Shown here piece by piece: positions 53,521-63,948 of a DNA stretch of 64,000 bases (positions are counted from its first letter, which is position 1; every line of letters starts with the position of its first letter). A model generated the notes under the pieces. It ran no database searches and had not been told where the DNA came from. It saw only the letters and a program-made list of their open reading frames with translations. Source of the stretch: Pseudomonas vanderleydeniana (GTDB lineage: Bacteria; Pseudomonadota; Gammaproteobacteria; Pseudomonadales; Pseudomonadaceae); NCBI RefSeq assembly GCF_014268755.2, contig NZ_CP077093.1:2344001-2408000 (forward strand). The letters run 5' to 3'. The translations under genes and the position numbers were made by a program.

Positions 53521-54465
53521 TCACTCGGGCAAGGCAACGGGCGTGAGTACCGGTTGGCCGGAAAAATACGCCAGCAGGTTTTGCGCCACCAGGCTGACCG
53601 TCGCCTCCGAGGCCTCCGGCGACAGGCCGGCGACGTGGGGTGTCAGCACCACATTGGGCAGCTCCTTGAGCACGTCCGGCACGTTCGGCTCATCGTCGAA
53701 GACATCCAGTGCCGCACCGGCGATCCGGCCTTGTTCCAGGGCCGCCACCAGTTCGTCGGTCAGCACCACGCTGGCGCGGGCGATATTGACGATGAAACCC
53801 TCAGGCCCCAGGGCGTCCAGCTCCGGTTTGCCGATCAGGCCGTTGGTGGCGGCACCCCCGGGTGTGGCGATGATCAGGAAGTCGGACGCCGCGGCCAGCT
53901 CGGCCGGCGTTGCGCAGTAGGCATACTCGATGTCTTCGCGTTGACGGCGATTGTGGTAGCTCACCGACATGCCGAAGCCGAGCGCGGCACGTTGGGCAAT
54001 CGCCGCGCCGACGGCGCCCATGCCGAGAATGCCCAGGCGCTTGCCGCCCAGCGACGGACGCATCAGCTTGCGCCATTCGCCACGGCGCACCGAGGCGTCG
54101 GCCCGAGGGATGTCGCGGACCAGCGACAGCAGCAGGGCCATGGCGTGGTCGGCCACCGACGAGGCGTTGGCGCCGGCGCCGTTGGTCACGACGATGCCGC
54201 GCTGCTTCGCCGCGTGCAGGTCGACCTTTTCATAGCCGGCGCCGATCACACAGATGATTTCCAGCAGCGGCAGGGCCGCGATTTCATCGGCGAACAGGCC
54301 GAGCGGGCCACGGGTCAGCACGGCCTTGATGCGTCCGCCATGAGCGGCGATGGCTTCGGCGCGCAGGGCGCTGGTGGGGGCGAGGATCAGTTCGAAGCCG
54401 TGGCGCTCGATGATCGGCAGGTATTCGTTGACGGTCTCCGTCAACACCAGTACTACGTGGGGCAT
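53521..54465 (-). CDS. D-isomer-specific 2-hydroxyacid dehydrogenase
   Basis: 314 residues from ATG 54465. The NAD-binding motif is GILGMGAVGAAIAQRA, the catalytic Arg/Glu/His triad is in IVNIARASVVLTDE, VFDDEPNVPDVL and VLTPHVAGLSPEA. It resembles GhrB/hydroxypyruvate and glyoxylate reductases. The next gene on the same strand upstream is an aldehyde dehydrogenase, 112 bp away. Confidence 0.9.
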   Translation of the reverse strand: MPHVVLVLTETVNEYLPIIERHGFELILAPTSALRAEAIAAHGGRIKAVLTRGPLGLFADEIAALPLLEIICVIGAGYEKVDLHAAKQRGIVVTNGAGANASSVADHAMALLLSLVRDIPRADASVRRGEWRKLMRPSLGGKRLGILGMGAVGAAIAQRAALGFGMSVSYHNRRQREDIEYAYCATPAELAAASDFLIIATPGGAATNGLIGKPELDALGPEGFIVNIARASVVLTDELVAALEQGRIAGAALDVFDDEPNVPDVLKELPNVVLTPHVAGLSPEASEATVSLVAQNLLAYFSGQPVLTPVALPE

Positions 54466-54577
54466 GCGGCTCTCCGCCAGTTGGCCAGTGAATGTCGGCC
54501 AACCTACCGCCGAGGGCCCGCCTGGGCAAGCCTGTCCGTTCATCCTGATTGCACCGGCCCCTGCAGGGGATCGTATT

Positions 54578-56002
54578 TCAGGCCGGCAGTCCGAGCAGCG
54601 CCTTGGGCTCAAGAAAGGCCTCCATCCCGTACGTGCCGTACTCGCGGCCGATCCCCGATTGCTTGAACCCACCGAACGGTGCCTGGGGTTCATGGGCGAG
54701 GGTATTGACCAGCACGCGCCCGGCCTCGATCTGTCCGGCGACCCGGCGGGCCCGTTCGATATCGTTGCCCAGTACATAGGCCTGTAGGCCGTATGGCGTG
54801 TCGTTGGCGATACGCAGGGCATCGGCCTCGTCACGGTAGGTGATGATCGACAGCACCGGTCCGAATATCTCCTCACGGGCGATGGTCATGTCGTTGGTCA
54901 CCCCGCTGAACACCGTTGGCCGGACGAACCAGCCGCTGTCCAGGCCCTCGGGCAGGCCTTCGCCGCCGCTCAACAGGCGCGCGTCGCTGTCGAGGCCGAT
55001 ACGGATATAGCGCTGCACTCGCTGCCACTGTTTCTCGCTGACCATCGGCCCGATGTGGGTGTCCGTCGCCCGCGGATCGCCGCTGCGGAATCCGTCGATG
55101 ACCTTGAGCACGGTCGCTTCGGCTTCTGCCAGGCGCTGCTGCGGGACCAGGATCCGGCTGCCGGCGATGCAGGCCTGGCCGCTGTTCATGAAGCCGGCCT
55201 GCAGCGCCAGGGGAATGGCCTGGTCGAAGTCGGCATCGTCGAGGATCAGGACCGGTGATTTGCCGCCAAGCTCCAGGGTGACCCGTTTCAGGGTGTCGGC
55301 TGCCGTGCGCAGGAGGTGCTTGCCGACAGCGGTCGAGCCGGTAAAGGAAATCTTCGCCACGTCCGGGTGATCGCTGATCCGCGCGCCGACGGTCTCGCCG
55401 CGACCGGTGACGATGTTGAACACCCCGGGTGGCAGCCCGGCCTCATGCAGCGCCTCGGTGACGATGCGGGTCTGCAGTGCACTCATCTCGCTGGGCTTGA
55501 TCACCGCTGTGCAGCCGGCGGCGATCGCCGCTGCGAGCTTGCCGCAGATGAAGCCGGCATTGCTGTTCCAAGGGGTGATCAGGCCGGCGACCCCGAGCGG
55601 TTGCATGCTGACCTGGGCGCTGCAGGCCTGGCGGATGAAGTCGTAGTCCTGCAGGACCCTGGCCGCTTCCTGCAGCACGTTCGCCGCATGCCGGGCCATC
55701 CAGCGTGAACGCGAGGTGGGTGCGCCGTATTCCTCGATGATCGCTTCGTTGAGTTGCTCCTCGCGGGCGGCAATGGCCGCGTGCATGCGCAGCAGCATGG
55801 CTCCGCGCTCGGCCTTGCCGGTTCGCGAGAAGGCCGGGAAGGCGGCCTTGGCGGCAGCGATCGCCGCATCGGCGTCGTGTTCGTCGGCAAGGCGAACCTG
55901 GCCGATGACCTGGGCGGTGGCCGGGTTGAACAGGTCGAACCATTCCTGGCCATGGGGGGCGACAAAGTTGCCGTTGATGTAGATCCGGTCGATGCGGTGC
56001 AT
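54578..56002 (-). CDS. NAD(P)-dependent aldehyde dehydrogenase
   Basis: 474 residues. The catalytic Glu is in VTLELGGKSPVLIL and the catalytic Cys in NSGQACIAGSRILV; the cofactor region is ISFTGSTAVGKHLL and the C terminus has FGGFKQSGIGREYG. The substrate is unknown. It is divergent from a LysR regulator, which is the probable controller. Confidence 0.93.
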   Translation of the reverse strand: MHRIDRIYINGNFVAPHGQEWFDLFNPATAQVIGQVRLADEHDADAAIAAAKAAFPAFSRTGKAERGAMLLRMHAAIAAREEQLNEAIIEEYGAPTSRSRWMARHAANVLQEAARVLQDYDFIRQACSAQVSMQPLGVAGLITPWNSNAGFICGKLAAAIAAGCTAVIKPSEMSALQTRIVTEALHEAGLPPGVFNIVTGRGETVGARISDHPDVAKISFTGSTAVGKHLLRTAADTLKRVTLELGGKSPVLILDDADFDQAIPLALQAGFMNSGQACIAGSRILVPQQRLAEAEATVLKVIDGFRSGDPRATDTHIGPMVSEKQWQRVQRYIRIGLDSDARLLSGGEGLPEGLDSGWFVRPTVFSGVTNDMTIAREEIFGPVLSIITYRDEADALRIANDTPYGLQAYVLGNDIERARRVAGQIEAGRVLVNTLAHEPQAPFGGFKQSGIGREYGTYGMEAFLEPKALLGLPA

Positions 56003-56105
56003 GGCTGCTCCAGAACGTAGGCGGGTGGTGTCGAATACGGTAAGGGACTAGCATTGGCCTGATAAGTGGGATAACTCGGCATGACTTGATGAGTGATTTG
56101 GGATA

Positions 56106-57005
56106 ATGCGCACGTCGGGACTCAGTGAACTGGAAGCGGTGCTGGCGGTGGCCCGCCACCGAAGTTTTCGCGCGGCGGCGGCCGAGCTGGATGTGTCGAC
56201 CTCGGCATTGAGCCATGCGGTCTCGGCGCTGGAAGGCCGGATCGGTGCCCGGCTGTTCAATCGCACGACCCGCAGCGTGGCGCTGTCCGAGGCCGGGGCG
56301 CAGTTCGTCGAGAGTATTTCGCCGGCGCTGTCGACCATTCGCCAGGCCATGGAGCAGGCCGGCAGCCATTCCGGTGTTCCCACGGGCACCTTGCGGATCA
56401 ACACCTCGACGGGGGCGGCGAACCAGGCGATGTCCTTGTTCATCGAGTACATGCGGCGTTATCCGCAGATGAACGTGGACATCGTCACCGAGAGCAAGCT
56501 GATCGATATCGTGGTGGAAGGCTTCGATGCCGGGATTCGCCTGCACGAGAGCGTGCCCCAGGACATGATCGCCATCCCCCTGGGCCTGCCGTTGCGCTTG
56601 CTGGTGCTGGGCAGTCCGGAGTACCTGGCGCGACACCCGTTGCCACAGACGCCGAGCGATCTGCACCAGCACCGTTGCATTCGCCTGCGTATGCCGACCG
56701 GGCGGATCTACCACTGGGAGCTTTCGCGTCACGGCCAGAGCCTGGAGGTGGATGTGCCGGGCGTGCTGACCCTGGATGAGCCGAGCCTGGTGCTGGAAGC
56801 CGCACGGGCCGGGTTGGGGTTGGCTTTCATCTCGCAGTGGAATGCGGCGGCCGATATGGCGGCGGGCACCTTGGTTCCCGTCCTGCAGGACTGGACCCCG
56901 CCGCTGGATGGCCTGTCGCTGTACTACCCCGGCCGCCGGCACGTGCCGGCGGGTTTGCGCGCGCTGATCGAACTGATCCGCGAGCGGGGTGGGCAGCCTT
57001 TGTGA
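56106..57005 (+). CDS. LysR family transcriptional regulator
   Basis: 299 residues. The HTH reads LEAVLAVARHRSFRAAAAELDVSTSALSHAVSALEGRIG and is of the AaeR/CrgA-like subgroup, with effector domain LRINTSTGAANQAMSLFIEYM. It lies divergent to the aldehyde dehydrogenase gene with 103 bp between the starts, so it probably controls it. Confidence 0.92.
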   Translation: MRTSGLSELEAVLAVARHRSFRAAAAELDVSTSALSHAVSALEGRIGARLFNRTTRSVALSEAGAQFVESISPALSTIRQAMEQAGSHSGVPTGTLRINTSTGAANQAMSLFIEYMRRYPQMNVDIVTESKLIDIVVEGFDAGIRLHESVPQDMIAIPLGLPLRLLVLGSPEYLARHPLPQTPSDLHQHRCIRLRMPTGRIYHWELSRHGQSLEVDVPGVLTLDEPSLVLEAARAGLGLAFISQWNAAADMAAGTLVPVLQDWTPPLDGLSLYYPGRRHVPAGLRALIELIRERGGQPL

Positions 57006-57020
57006 TCATCTGTTGCCTGT

Positions 57021-57129
57021 GCCGGCCCCTTCGCGGATGAATCCGGCTCCCACAGAGGATAGCAGTGCTCACAAGGTCGGTGAACACCACAAAACCGTGG
57101 GAGCCGGATTCATCCGCGAAGGGGCCGGC
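57021..57129. repeat. REPIN with perfect 33-bp arms (GCGGATGAATCC class)
   Basis: The left arm (57021-57053, core TCGCGGATGAATCCGGCTCC) and right arm (57097-57129) are exact reverse complements over 33 bp. Confidence 0.9.
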
Positions 57130-57205
57130 ACCTGTTGGTGGGGGGCGGCGGTCCGGCGCTCCGGTTCATCCGCGAACAGGCCCGCCGCGAACGGCAGGGC
57201 TGGGC

Positions 57206-58756
57206 TCAATGCGCCTCTCCAGCCTTGATCCCGGCGGGCAGCGCCTTGGTCAGCAGTACCGCCAGCATGCTCACCCCCAGGGCGATCCCGACGAGATGGA
57301 AGGCGTCGTTGTAGGCCATGATCAGCGCCTGCTGGTGGGTGATTTCACTGAGCTTGCCCAGTGCCGCCGTGTCGCTGCCCAGTTTCTCCGCCAGCAGCGC
57401 CAGGCGTTCGGCCACTTGCGGGTTGGCCGGGACGATGGCTTCGCGCAGGTAGTCGAAGTATTCCTTGGTTCGCGCATCGAGCAGGGTGGCGAGCAGGGCG
57501 ATGCCGATCGCGCCGCCGAGGTTGCGCAGGATGTTGAACAGGCTGGAAGCGGACCCGGCATCCTGGGGCAGGATGTAGGCAGTGGCGATCAGCGAGATGG
57601 TCACCATGATCAGTGGCTGGCCGAGGGCGCGGATGATCTGGATCTGGTTGAACTGCGGGCCGGCGAAATCCGGGTTGAGCACCCCCGAGGAAAAACTCGC
57701 CAGACCGAACAGGCCAAAACCCAGGGCACAGAGCAGCTTCGGCGAGACGAACTTCATCAGCTTGGGCACCAGCGGAATCAGGAACAGCTGCGGCACGCCC
57801 ATCCACATGATCACCTCGCCGATCTGCAGGGCGTTGTAGTTCTGGATCTGCGCCAGGTACAGCGGCAGCAGATAGATCGAACCGTACAGGCCGACCCCCA
57901 TGCCCAGGCTGGCGATACTCGACAGGCCGAAGTTGCGGTTGCGCAGGATACGCAGGTTGATCAGCGGGTTGGACCTGGACAGTTGCAGGATGACGAAGGT
58001 GATCAGGCTCAGCAGGGCGATGCTGCCCAGGCTCAGGATCAGTTGTGACTCCAGCCAGTCCTTGCGGTGGCCTTCCTCAAGGAACACCTGCAGGCAGCCC
58101 AGGCCGATGCCGAGGCTGACGATACCGGCGTAGTCGGTGCTCTTGAGCAGCTCCCAATGCGCCTCCTTCTTCTCCAGGCCGTAGAGCAGGCCGGCGATCA
58201 TGATCAGGCCGGGTGGAATGTTGATGTAGAAGATGTATTCCCAGCCCCAGTTCTCCGTCAGCCAGCCGCCCAGGGTCGGGCCGATCGACGGGGCGAAGGT
58301 GGCGGTCATGGCGAACATCGCCATGCCCTTGGCACGGTGGTGTTCCGGCAGCTTGATCAGGGTCAGGGTGAACGCCAGCGGGATCAGTGCGCCGCCGGTG
58401 AAACCTTGCATGGCGCGGAACACGATCATGCTTTCCAGGTTCCAGGCCATCGAGCACAGCAGTGACGAAGCGAGGAACCCCAGCGAGACCCAGGCCGCCA
58501 GGCGCCGGGCCGAGAGCAACTGTACCAGCCAGGCGGTCAGCGGGATCATGATGATCTCCGCGACCAGGTACGAGGTGGAGATCCACGAGCCTTCCTCCAG
58601 GGTCGCCGACAGGGCGCCCTGGATGTCCTTGAGCGAGGAGTTGGTGATCTGGATGTCGAGTACGGCCATGAAGGCACCGAGCATCACGCTCATCACCGCG
58701 ATCCAGTCGCGCCGGGTCGGTTCGCCGACCCGGCGGATCAGCGCATCACCGGCCAT
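57206..58756 (-). CDS. EmrB/QacA-type MFS multidrug transporter (DHA2)
   Basis: 516 residues with 14 hydrophobic segments. ALDIQITNSSLKDIQGALSA-type motif D1 is visible near residue 32 (AVLDIQITNSSLKDIQ), motif C as GPTLGGWLTENWGWEYIF. It forms the inner-membrane part of a tripartite pump with the adjacent EmrA-like adaptor and an outer membrane channel encoded elsewhere. Its start overlaps the adaptor stop by 11 bases. Confidence 0.93.
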   Translation of the reverse strand: MAGDALIRRVGEPTRRDWIAVMSVMLGAFMAVLDIQITNSSLKDIQGALSATLEEGSWISTSYLVAEIIMIPLTAWLVQLLSARRLAAWVSLGFLASSLLCSMAWNLESMIVFRAMQGFTGGALIPLAFTLTLIKLPEHHRAKGMAMFAMTATFAPSIGPTLGGWLTENWGWEYIFYINIPPGLIMIAGLLYGLEKKEAHWELLKSTDYAGIVSLGIGLGCLQVFLEEGHRKDWLESQLILSLGSIALLSLITFVILQLSRSNPLINLRILRNRNFGLSSIASLGMGVGLYGSIYLLPLYLAQIQNYNALQIGEVIMWMGVPQLFLIPLVPKLMKFVSPKLLCALGFGLFGLASFSSGVLNPDFAGPQFNQIQIIRALGQPLIMVTISLIATAYILPQDAGSASSLFNILRNLGGAIGIALLATLLDARTKEYFDYLREAIVPANPQVAERLALLAEKLGSDTAALGKLSEITHQQALIMAYNDAFHLVGIALGVSMLAVLLTKALPAGIKAGEAH

Positions 58757-59792
58757 CGGCGTGGTCGCGGATGTCGACCTTGACGTAGACCGACATGCCC
58801 GGGCGGATCAGGCCGTGCAGCGGGTTGTCGGCGGCGAAGACCAGCTTGACCGGAATCCGCTGCACCACCTTGGTGAAGTTGCCGGTGGCATTGTCCGGCG
58901 GCAGCAGGCTGAACTGCGCGCCGGAGGCGGCGAACAGGCTGTCGACGCGGCCCTGGATCGGCGTGTCCTCGTAGGCGTCGAACAGCAGCGTGGCGTTCTG
59001 GCCGGGGCGCATGTGGCCGATCTGGGTTTCCTTGAAGTTGGCCTGCACCCAGATGTCCTGGTCCGGCACGATCGACAGCAGGTAGGCGCCGGTCTGTACG
59101 TACTGGCCGTTGCGGGCCGCGCGCTGGCCGACCAGGCCGCTGATCGGCGCGCGGATCTCGCTGCGGCTCAGGTTCAGCTCGGCCTGGGCCAGTTCGGCGC
59201 GGGCGCTGGCGATCTGGCCGTCAAGGCGCTTGAGCTCGGCCGTCAGGGCGTTGACCTGCTGGCGCTGGCTCTGCAGGTCGGCCTGGGCCTTGGCGACCTG
59301 GGAGCGGGCGATGTGGTTGTCGGCGGACAGGCTGGTGACCCGCTCTTCGGAAACGTAGCCCGGCTTGCGCAGGGTCTGGGCCCGCGACAGGTCGAGTTGC
59401 GAACGACCCAGGCTGGCCTGGCTGGAGGCGACCTGGGCGTCGGCGGCGGCGATCAGGCTGGCCTGCTGGGTCAGCTTGCTCTGCGCCTGCAGCCGCTCGG
59501 CCTCGCGGGTGGCGAGGGTGGCATTGGCCCGCTCGACGGCGAGCTGGAAGTCGGCACCTTCGAGCCGCACCAGCAACTGGCCCTGCTCGACATGCTGGTT
59601 GTCGGCTACCAGCACCTGGTCGATGCGTGCCGCAAGCTGGCTGGAGACCCGGGTAATCTCGCCCTGGACATAGGCGTTATCGGTGCTTTCATAAAAGCGC
59701 CCGTGCCAGAACCACTCGGCGAAGAAGCCGAGGGCGATCAGCAGGACAAGCAGCAGGAACACGAACAGGCGGCGTTTGAGTTGGGCGGGCAT
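58746..59792 (-). CDS. EmrA/HlyD-type membrane fusion protein
   Basis: 348 residues from ATG 59792. One N-terminal membrane segment (LFVFLLLVLLIALGFFAEWFW) is followed by a lipoyl half (STDNAYVQGEITRVSSQLAARI), a long coiled coil (about 90-200) and the second half (LNLSRSEIRAPISGLVGQR). It is the periplasmic adaptor of the EmrAB-like pump. No local regulator is seen. Confidence 0.92.
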   Translation of the reverse strand: MPAQLKRRLFVFLLLVLLIALGFFAEWFWHGRFYESTDNAYVQGEITRVSSQLAARIDQVLVADNQHVEQGQLLVRLEGADFQLAVERANATLATREAERLQAQSKLTQQASLIAAADAQVASSQASLGRSQLDLSRAQTLRKPGYVSEERVTSLSADNHIARSQVAKAQADLQSQRQQVNALTAELKRLDGQIASARAELAQAELNLSRSEIRAPISGLVGQRAARNGQYVQTGAYLLSIVPDQDIWVQANFKETQIGHMRPGQNATLLFDAYEDTPIQGRVDSLFAASGAQFSLLPPDNATGNFTKVVQRIPVKLVFAADNPLHGLIRPGMSVYVKVDIRDHADGR

Positions 59793-60020
59793 GGGCAGGC
59801 AACGATCAGGGTAATTAGTGAACTTCTCGGTAGACAAATCTGGCACAGCGCAATTAGTGGGTAAATGCCAGCAACGGATAAAGCCCGGTTTTAGTGGCCT
59901 GGCGCCATTTTTAGACCGAAGCTTGGCTTATATGCCCTCTGCCTGCCGCCCATGCTGGAGACGAGGGCGGTCGGCCTGTTACCATTCGCCCTTTGTTTTA
60001 TCTCTATTTCGAGACCACCC

Positions 60021-61502
60021 ATGACCACTGTCCGCACTCGCATCGCGCCATCCCCGACCGGCGATCCCCACGTTGGTACCGCCTACATCGCCCTGTTCAA
60101 CTACTGCTTTGCCAAGCAGCACGGTGGCGAGTTCATCCTGCGGATCGAAGATACCGACCAGTTGCGTTCGACCCGCGAGTCCGAACAGCAGATTTTCGAT
60201 GCGCTGAACTGGCTGGGCATCACCTGGGCCGAAGGTCCGGACGTCGGTGGTCCGCATGGCCCGTACCGGCAGAGCGAGCGGAGCGAGATCTACAAGAAGT
60301 ACACCCAGCAGCTGGTCGACATGGGCCATGCCTTCCCGTGCTTCTGCACTGCCGAAGAGCTGGACCAGATGCGTGCCGAGCAGATCGCCCGTGGCGAGAC
60401 CCCGCGCTACGACGGTCGTGCGCTGTTGCTGTCGAAAGAGGAGGTGGCCCGTCGCCTGGCCGCCGGCGAACCCCATGTGATCCGCATGAAGGTGCCGAGC
60501 GAGGGTGTCTGCGTGGTGCCGGACATGCTGCGTGGCGATGTCGAGATTCCGTGGGACCGCATGGACATGCAGGTGCTGATGAAGACCGATGGCCTGCCGA
60601 CCTACTTCCTGGCCAACGTGGTCGACGACCACCTGATGGGCATCACCCACGTGCTGCGTGGTGAAGAGTGGCTGCCATCGGCACCCAAGCTGATCCTGCT
60701 CTACGAATACTTCGGCTGGGAACAACCGAAGCTGTGCTACATGCCGCTGCTGCGCAACCCGGACAAGAGCAAGCTGTCCAAGCGCAAGAACCCGACCTCG
60801 GTGACCTTCTACGAGCGCATGGGCTTCATGCCCCAGGCAATGCTCAACTACCTGGGCCGCATGGGCTGGTCGATGCCGGACGAGCGCGAGAAGTTCTCGC
60901 TGCAGGAAATGGTCGACAACTTCGACCTGTCCCGCGTCTCCCTGGGCGGGCCGATCTTCGATATCGAGAAGCTGTCCTGGCTCAATGGCCAGTGGCTGCG
61001 CGACCTGCCGGTGGAAGAGTTCGCCAGCCGCGTGCAGAACTGGGCGTTCAACCCCGAGTACCTGATGAAGATCGCGCCGCTGGTGCAGAGCCGCGTCGAG
61101 ACCTTCAGCCAGGTCGCGCCACTGGCGAATTTCTTCTTTGCCGGCAGCCTGCCGCTGGATCCCAAGCTGTTCGAACACAAGAAGCTGTCGCCGGAAGATG
61201 TGCGCAAGCTGATGCAACTGATCCTGTGGAAGCTGGAAAGCCTGCGCCAGTGGGAGAAGGACAGCATCACCGCGACCATCCAGGCCGTGGTCGATGCCCT
61301 GGAGCTGAAGCTGCGTGATGCCATGCCGCTGATCTTCGCCTCGATCACCGGGCAGGCCAGCTCGGTATCGGTGCTCGATGCGATGGAAATCCTTGGTCCG
61401 GACCTGACGCGTTTCCGTCTGCGCCAGGCGCTGGAGCTGCTGGGTGGCGTGTCGAAGAAAGAAAACAAGGAATGGGAAAAGCTGCTGGGCACCATCGCCT
61501 GA
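60021..61502 (+). CDS. gltX: Glutamate--tRNA ligase
   Basis: 493 residues from ATG 60021. The class I signature motifs are [16 protein letters not shown] (HIGH-type) and [10 protein letters not shown] (KMSKS-type). It charges tRNA-Glu, and two tRNA-Glu genes lie just downstream. Length is normal. Confidence 0.98.
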   Translation: MTTVRTRIAPSPTGDPHVGTAYIALFNYCFAKQHGGEFILRIEDTDQLRSTRESEQQIFDALNWLGITWAEGPDVGGPHGPYRQSERSEIYKKYTQQLVDMGHAFPCFCTAEELDQMRAEQIARGETPRYDGRALLLSKEEVARRLAAGEPHVIRMKVPSEGVCVVPDMLRGDVEIPWDRMDMQVLMKTDGLPTYFLANVVDDHLMGITHVLRGEEWLPSAPKLILLYEYFGWEQPKLCYMPLLRNPDKSKLSKRKNPTSVTFYERMGFMPQAMLNYLGRMGWSMPDEREKFSLQEMVDNFDLSRVSLGGPIFDIEKLSWLNGQWLRDLPVEEFASRVQNWAFNPEYLMKIAPLVQSRVETFSQVAPLANFFFAGSLPLDPKLFEHKKLSPEDVRKLMQLILWKLESLRQWEKDSITATIQAVVDALELKLRDAMPLIFASITGQASSVSVLDAMEILGPDLTRFRLRQALELLGGVSKKENKEWEKLLGTIA

Positions 61503-61643
61503 GTGAGCGCCTGAGCCGGTAGTGGCCACGCCGCAGCCGTATTCATCGGTTGCAGGTGTGGCCAACAACCCCCGGTTTTCCGGGGGATTGCGGTAAGTGA
61601 TTGTTATCGCGGAAAAAATTTTTGAAAAATGTTCAAAAAAAGT

Positions 61644-61672
61644 TTGACAGGGGAGTGGGTCGCACTTAATAT
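61644..61672 (+). promoter_or_regulatory. Strong sigma-70 promoter of the Ala/Glu tRNA cluster
   Basis: TTGACA (61644-61649), 17 bp, TAATAT (61667-61672), followed by the GC-rich discriminator GCGCCCCG, which is typical of stringently controlled stable-RNA promoters. Confidence 0.9.
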
Positions 61673-61740
61673 GCGCCCCGTCCACAAGACAACACGGAAA
61701 CACAGCGACAACGCTGAGATGAAGTGAAGTCTGACACTGT

Positions 61741-61816
<76 letters not shown>

Positions 61817-61901
61817 AATTAGAAGCTTCAGGTTGCGCTACACTGACCTGGAGTTTGTACCGCGAATCGGAACCAGCGCCGATAGGGTACACAAGGGTTA
61901 C

Positions 61902-61977
61902 GTCCCCTTCGTCTAGTGGCCTAGGACACCGCCCTTTCACGGCGGTAACAGGGGTTCGAGTCCCCTAGGGGACGCCA
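61902..61977 (+). tRNA. tRNA-Glu (TTC), copy 1
   Basis: 76 nt with encoded CCA. Acceptor GTCCCCT pairs with AGGGGAC; the anticodon loop holds CTTTCAC with TTC. Confidence 0.97.
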
Positions 61978-62033
61978 GTTTCACACAAGTTACATTGCAG
62001 GTTGATGTCGCTGCGCCGCGAGGCGAAAAATCT

Positions 62034-62109
62034 GGGGCTATAGCTCAGCTGGGAGAGCGCCTGCATGGCATGCAGGAGGTCAGCGGTTCGATCCCGCTTA
62101 GCTCCACCA
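62034..62109 (+). tRNA. tRNA-Ala (GGC), copy 2
   Basis: 76 nt with encoded CCA. Same anticodon as copy 1; anticodon stem CCTGC/GCAGG and T stem AGCGG/CCGCT replace CTTGC/GCAAG and GACGG/CCGTC. Confidence 0.97.
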
Positions 62110-62232
62110 ATTTAGGTTCAAGGTCTGGCCACACCGGCCTTGAATCGATGTTGCAGGATACCGCAGGTGCATGAGTCACCAGGCGGTAGAAAGTCGCCAA
62201 AAGCCGACTCCTGTAATGTTAGAAGGGTTTGC

Positions 62233-62308
62233 GTCCCCTTCGTCTAGTGGCCTAGGACACCGCCCTTTCACGGCGGTAACAGGGGTTCGAGTCCCCTAGG
62301 GGACGCCA
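62233..62308 (+). tRNA. tRNA-Glu (TTC), copy 2
   Basis: 76 nt, identical to copy 1 at 61902-61977. Confidence 0.97.
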
Positions 62309-62314
62309 CGATTG

Positions 62315-62369
62315 CCCGCTCTGCGGGATTTTTAAGGGTCATTCATCATTGAATGGCCCTTTTGTTTTT
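62315..62369 (+). terminator. Tandem terminators after the tRNA cluster
   Basis: CCCGC-TCT-GCGGG followed by ATTTTT, and then AAGGGTCATTC-ATCATT-GAATGGCCCTT followed by a T-rich tract. Confidence 0.88.
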
Positions 62370-62464
62370 CCGGCGTTTATCCCTTTCGCCCTGAGTCCTG
62401 AATCCCCTTTCGCACTGTTCAGACGGACCAATGGTCATGCAAAGCCCTTGCGAAAAAATATTAT

Positions 62465-62479
62465 GAGAATAATATTCTC
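62465..62479. promoter_or_regulatory. Palindromic operator upstream of the TetR gene
   Basis: GAGAATA-A-TATTCTC is a perfect inverted repeat ending 22 bases before the start codon. It is the expected kind of site for TetR autorepression. Confidence 0.65.
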
Positions 62480-62501
62480 GAGGTAATAGCTGGAGATGGC
62501 A

Positions 62502-63041
62502 ATGAACGACAAAAAGGCCCAGACCCGTGAACGCATCCTGCAGGCTGCCAGCGCCGCGCTGATCCAGCATGGCCCGGCCGAGCCGAGTGTCAGTGAAGTG
62601 ATGGCGGCCGCCGGCTTGACCGTGGGTGGCTTCTACGCGCATTTCGAGAGCAAGGATGCGTTGATGCTCGAGGCATTCAAGCAACTGCTCGCGCAACGGC
62701 GGGCGAAGATCGAAGAAGTCGACAATGAATTGGATGGCGAGGCGCGACGCGCCCTGATCGCGGCGTTCTACCTGTCGCGCAAGCACCGCGATGCTGTCGA
62801 CCATGCCTGCCCGCTGCCGGCGGTGATAGGGGAAATCGGCAGCCTGCCGGCGTGCTTTCGCGAGGCGCTCAACGAACATGTGGAATTGATGGTCGCACAA
62901 CTGGCGGCCAGCCCCGAGGACACCGACAAGGCCCTCGCCGATATCGCCCTGATGATCGGTGGCCTGGCCGTGGCCCGGGCGCTGGGGCCCGGGGAGCTGT
63001 CCGATCGATTGCTGCGCGCGGCCAAGTCGGCGGTGCGCTGA
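62502..63041 (+). CDS. TetR/AcrR family transcriptional regulator
   Basis: 179 residues from ATG 62502 (GGAG seven bases upstream); ATG 62496 is the alternative. The HTH reads RERILQAASAALIQHGPAEPSVSEVMAAAGLTVGGFYAHFESKDAL, a standard TetR domain; the C-terminal part is helical. It is followed after 30 bp by an alpha/beta hydrolase gene that it probably regulates together with itself. Confidence 0.93.
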   Translation: MNDKKAQTRERILQAASAALIQHGPAEPSVSEVMAAAGLTVGGFYAHFESKDALMLEAFKQLLAQRRAKIEEVDNELDGEARRALIAAFYLSRKHRDAVDHACPLPAVIGEIGSLPACFREALNEHVELMVAQLAASPEDTDKALADIALMIGGLAVARALGPGELSDRLLRAAKSAVR

Positions 63042-63071
63042 AGGTTTCGAACTGCCCTGAGGGGATATCCG

Positions 63072-63905
63072 ATGAATACTTTGCACTGGATTCGTGGCAT
63101 CAACGGCACCTTGGGGCGAGTGGCACCCGAGGTTGCGGCGAGTCGGATGCGTCAGGTGTTCATGACGCCCCGCGAGCGTTCGCCGCGGGACTGGGAGCTG
63201 CCATTGCTGGCGACGGCGGAAAGGATCACCCTGCGCTTCGGCTTGTCCGCACTGCGTTGGGGGCAGGGGCCGACCGTGCTGCTGATGCATGGCTGGGAAG
63301 GGCGGCCGACCCAGTTCGCCAGCCTGATCGAGGCCCTGGTGGCGGCCGGTTATACCGCCGTGGCGCTCGACGGGCCGGCCCATGGCCAGTCGCCCGGGCA
63401 TGAGGCGAACGTGGTGGCATTCGCCCGCGCGCTGCTCGAGGCGGCGGCCGAGTTGCCAGCGCTGAGGGCCGTGATCGGTCATTCCATGGGCGGTGCCAGC
63501 GCGATGCTGGCGACCCAGCTCGGGCTGCGTACCGAGGCGCTGGTCAGTATTGCCGCTCCGGCGCGAGTGCTGGGCGTGCTGCGCGGCTTCGCCCGCTACG
63601 TCGGATTGCCGCCACGGGCGCGCTCGGCATTCATCCGGGCCGTCGAGCGCAATGTCGGCATGCGGGCCGAGCACCTGGACATCGAGCACTACCAGATGGA
63701 CATGCCGGGGCTGATCGTCCATGCCGAGGACGATCAACTGGTGGCGGTCGATGAATCACGGCGTATTCACGAGGCCTGGTTCGACAGCCGTCTGCTGCGC
63801 CTCGACAGTGGCGGCCACCAGCGGGTGCTGGCCGATCCACGGGTGATCGACGGTGTGCTCGCGCTGTTGGCCAGCCTTGGCGTGGCGCAGCGCCAGTCGG
63901 CCTGA
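63072..63905 (+). CDS. Alpha/beta hydrolase
   Basis: 277 residues. The fold shows VLLMHGWEGRPTQFASLIEAL (oxyanion region), the nucleophile elbow AVIGHSMGGASAML, the acid in LIVHAEDDQLVAVD and the His in LDSGGHQRVLAD. The substrate is unknown. It forms an operon with the TetR gene. Confidence 0.9.
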   Translation: MNTLHWIRGINGTLGRVAPEVAASRMRQVFMTPRERSPRDWELPLLATAERITLRFGLSALRWGQGPTVLLMHGWEGRPTQFASLIEALVAAGYTAVALDGPAHGQSPGHEANVVAFARALLEAAAELPALRAVIGHSMGGASAMLATQLGLRTEALVSIAAPARVLGVLRGFARYVGLPPRARSAFIRAVERNVGMRAEHLDIEHYQMDMPGLIVHAEDDQLVAVDESRRIHEAWFDSRLLRLDSGGHQRVLADPRVIDGVLALLASLGVAQRQSA

Positions 63906-63948
63906 TCCGTTACACTGCCCCGGTCTTTGAATCGACCGGGAGCGGTAC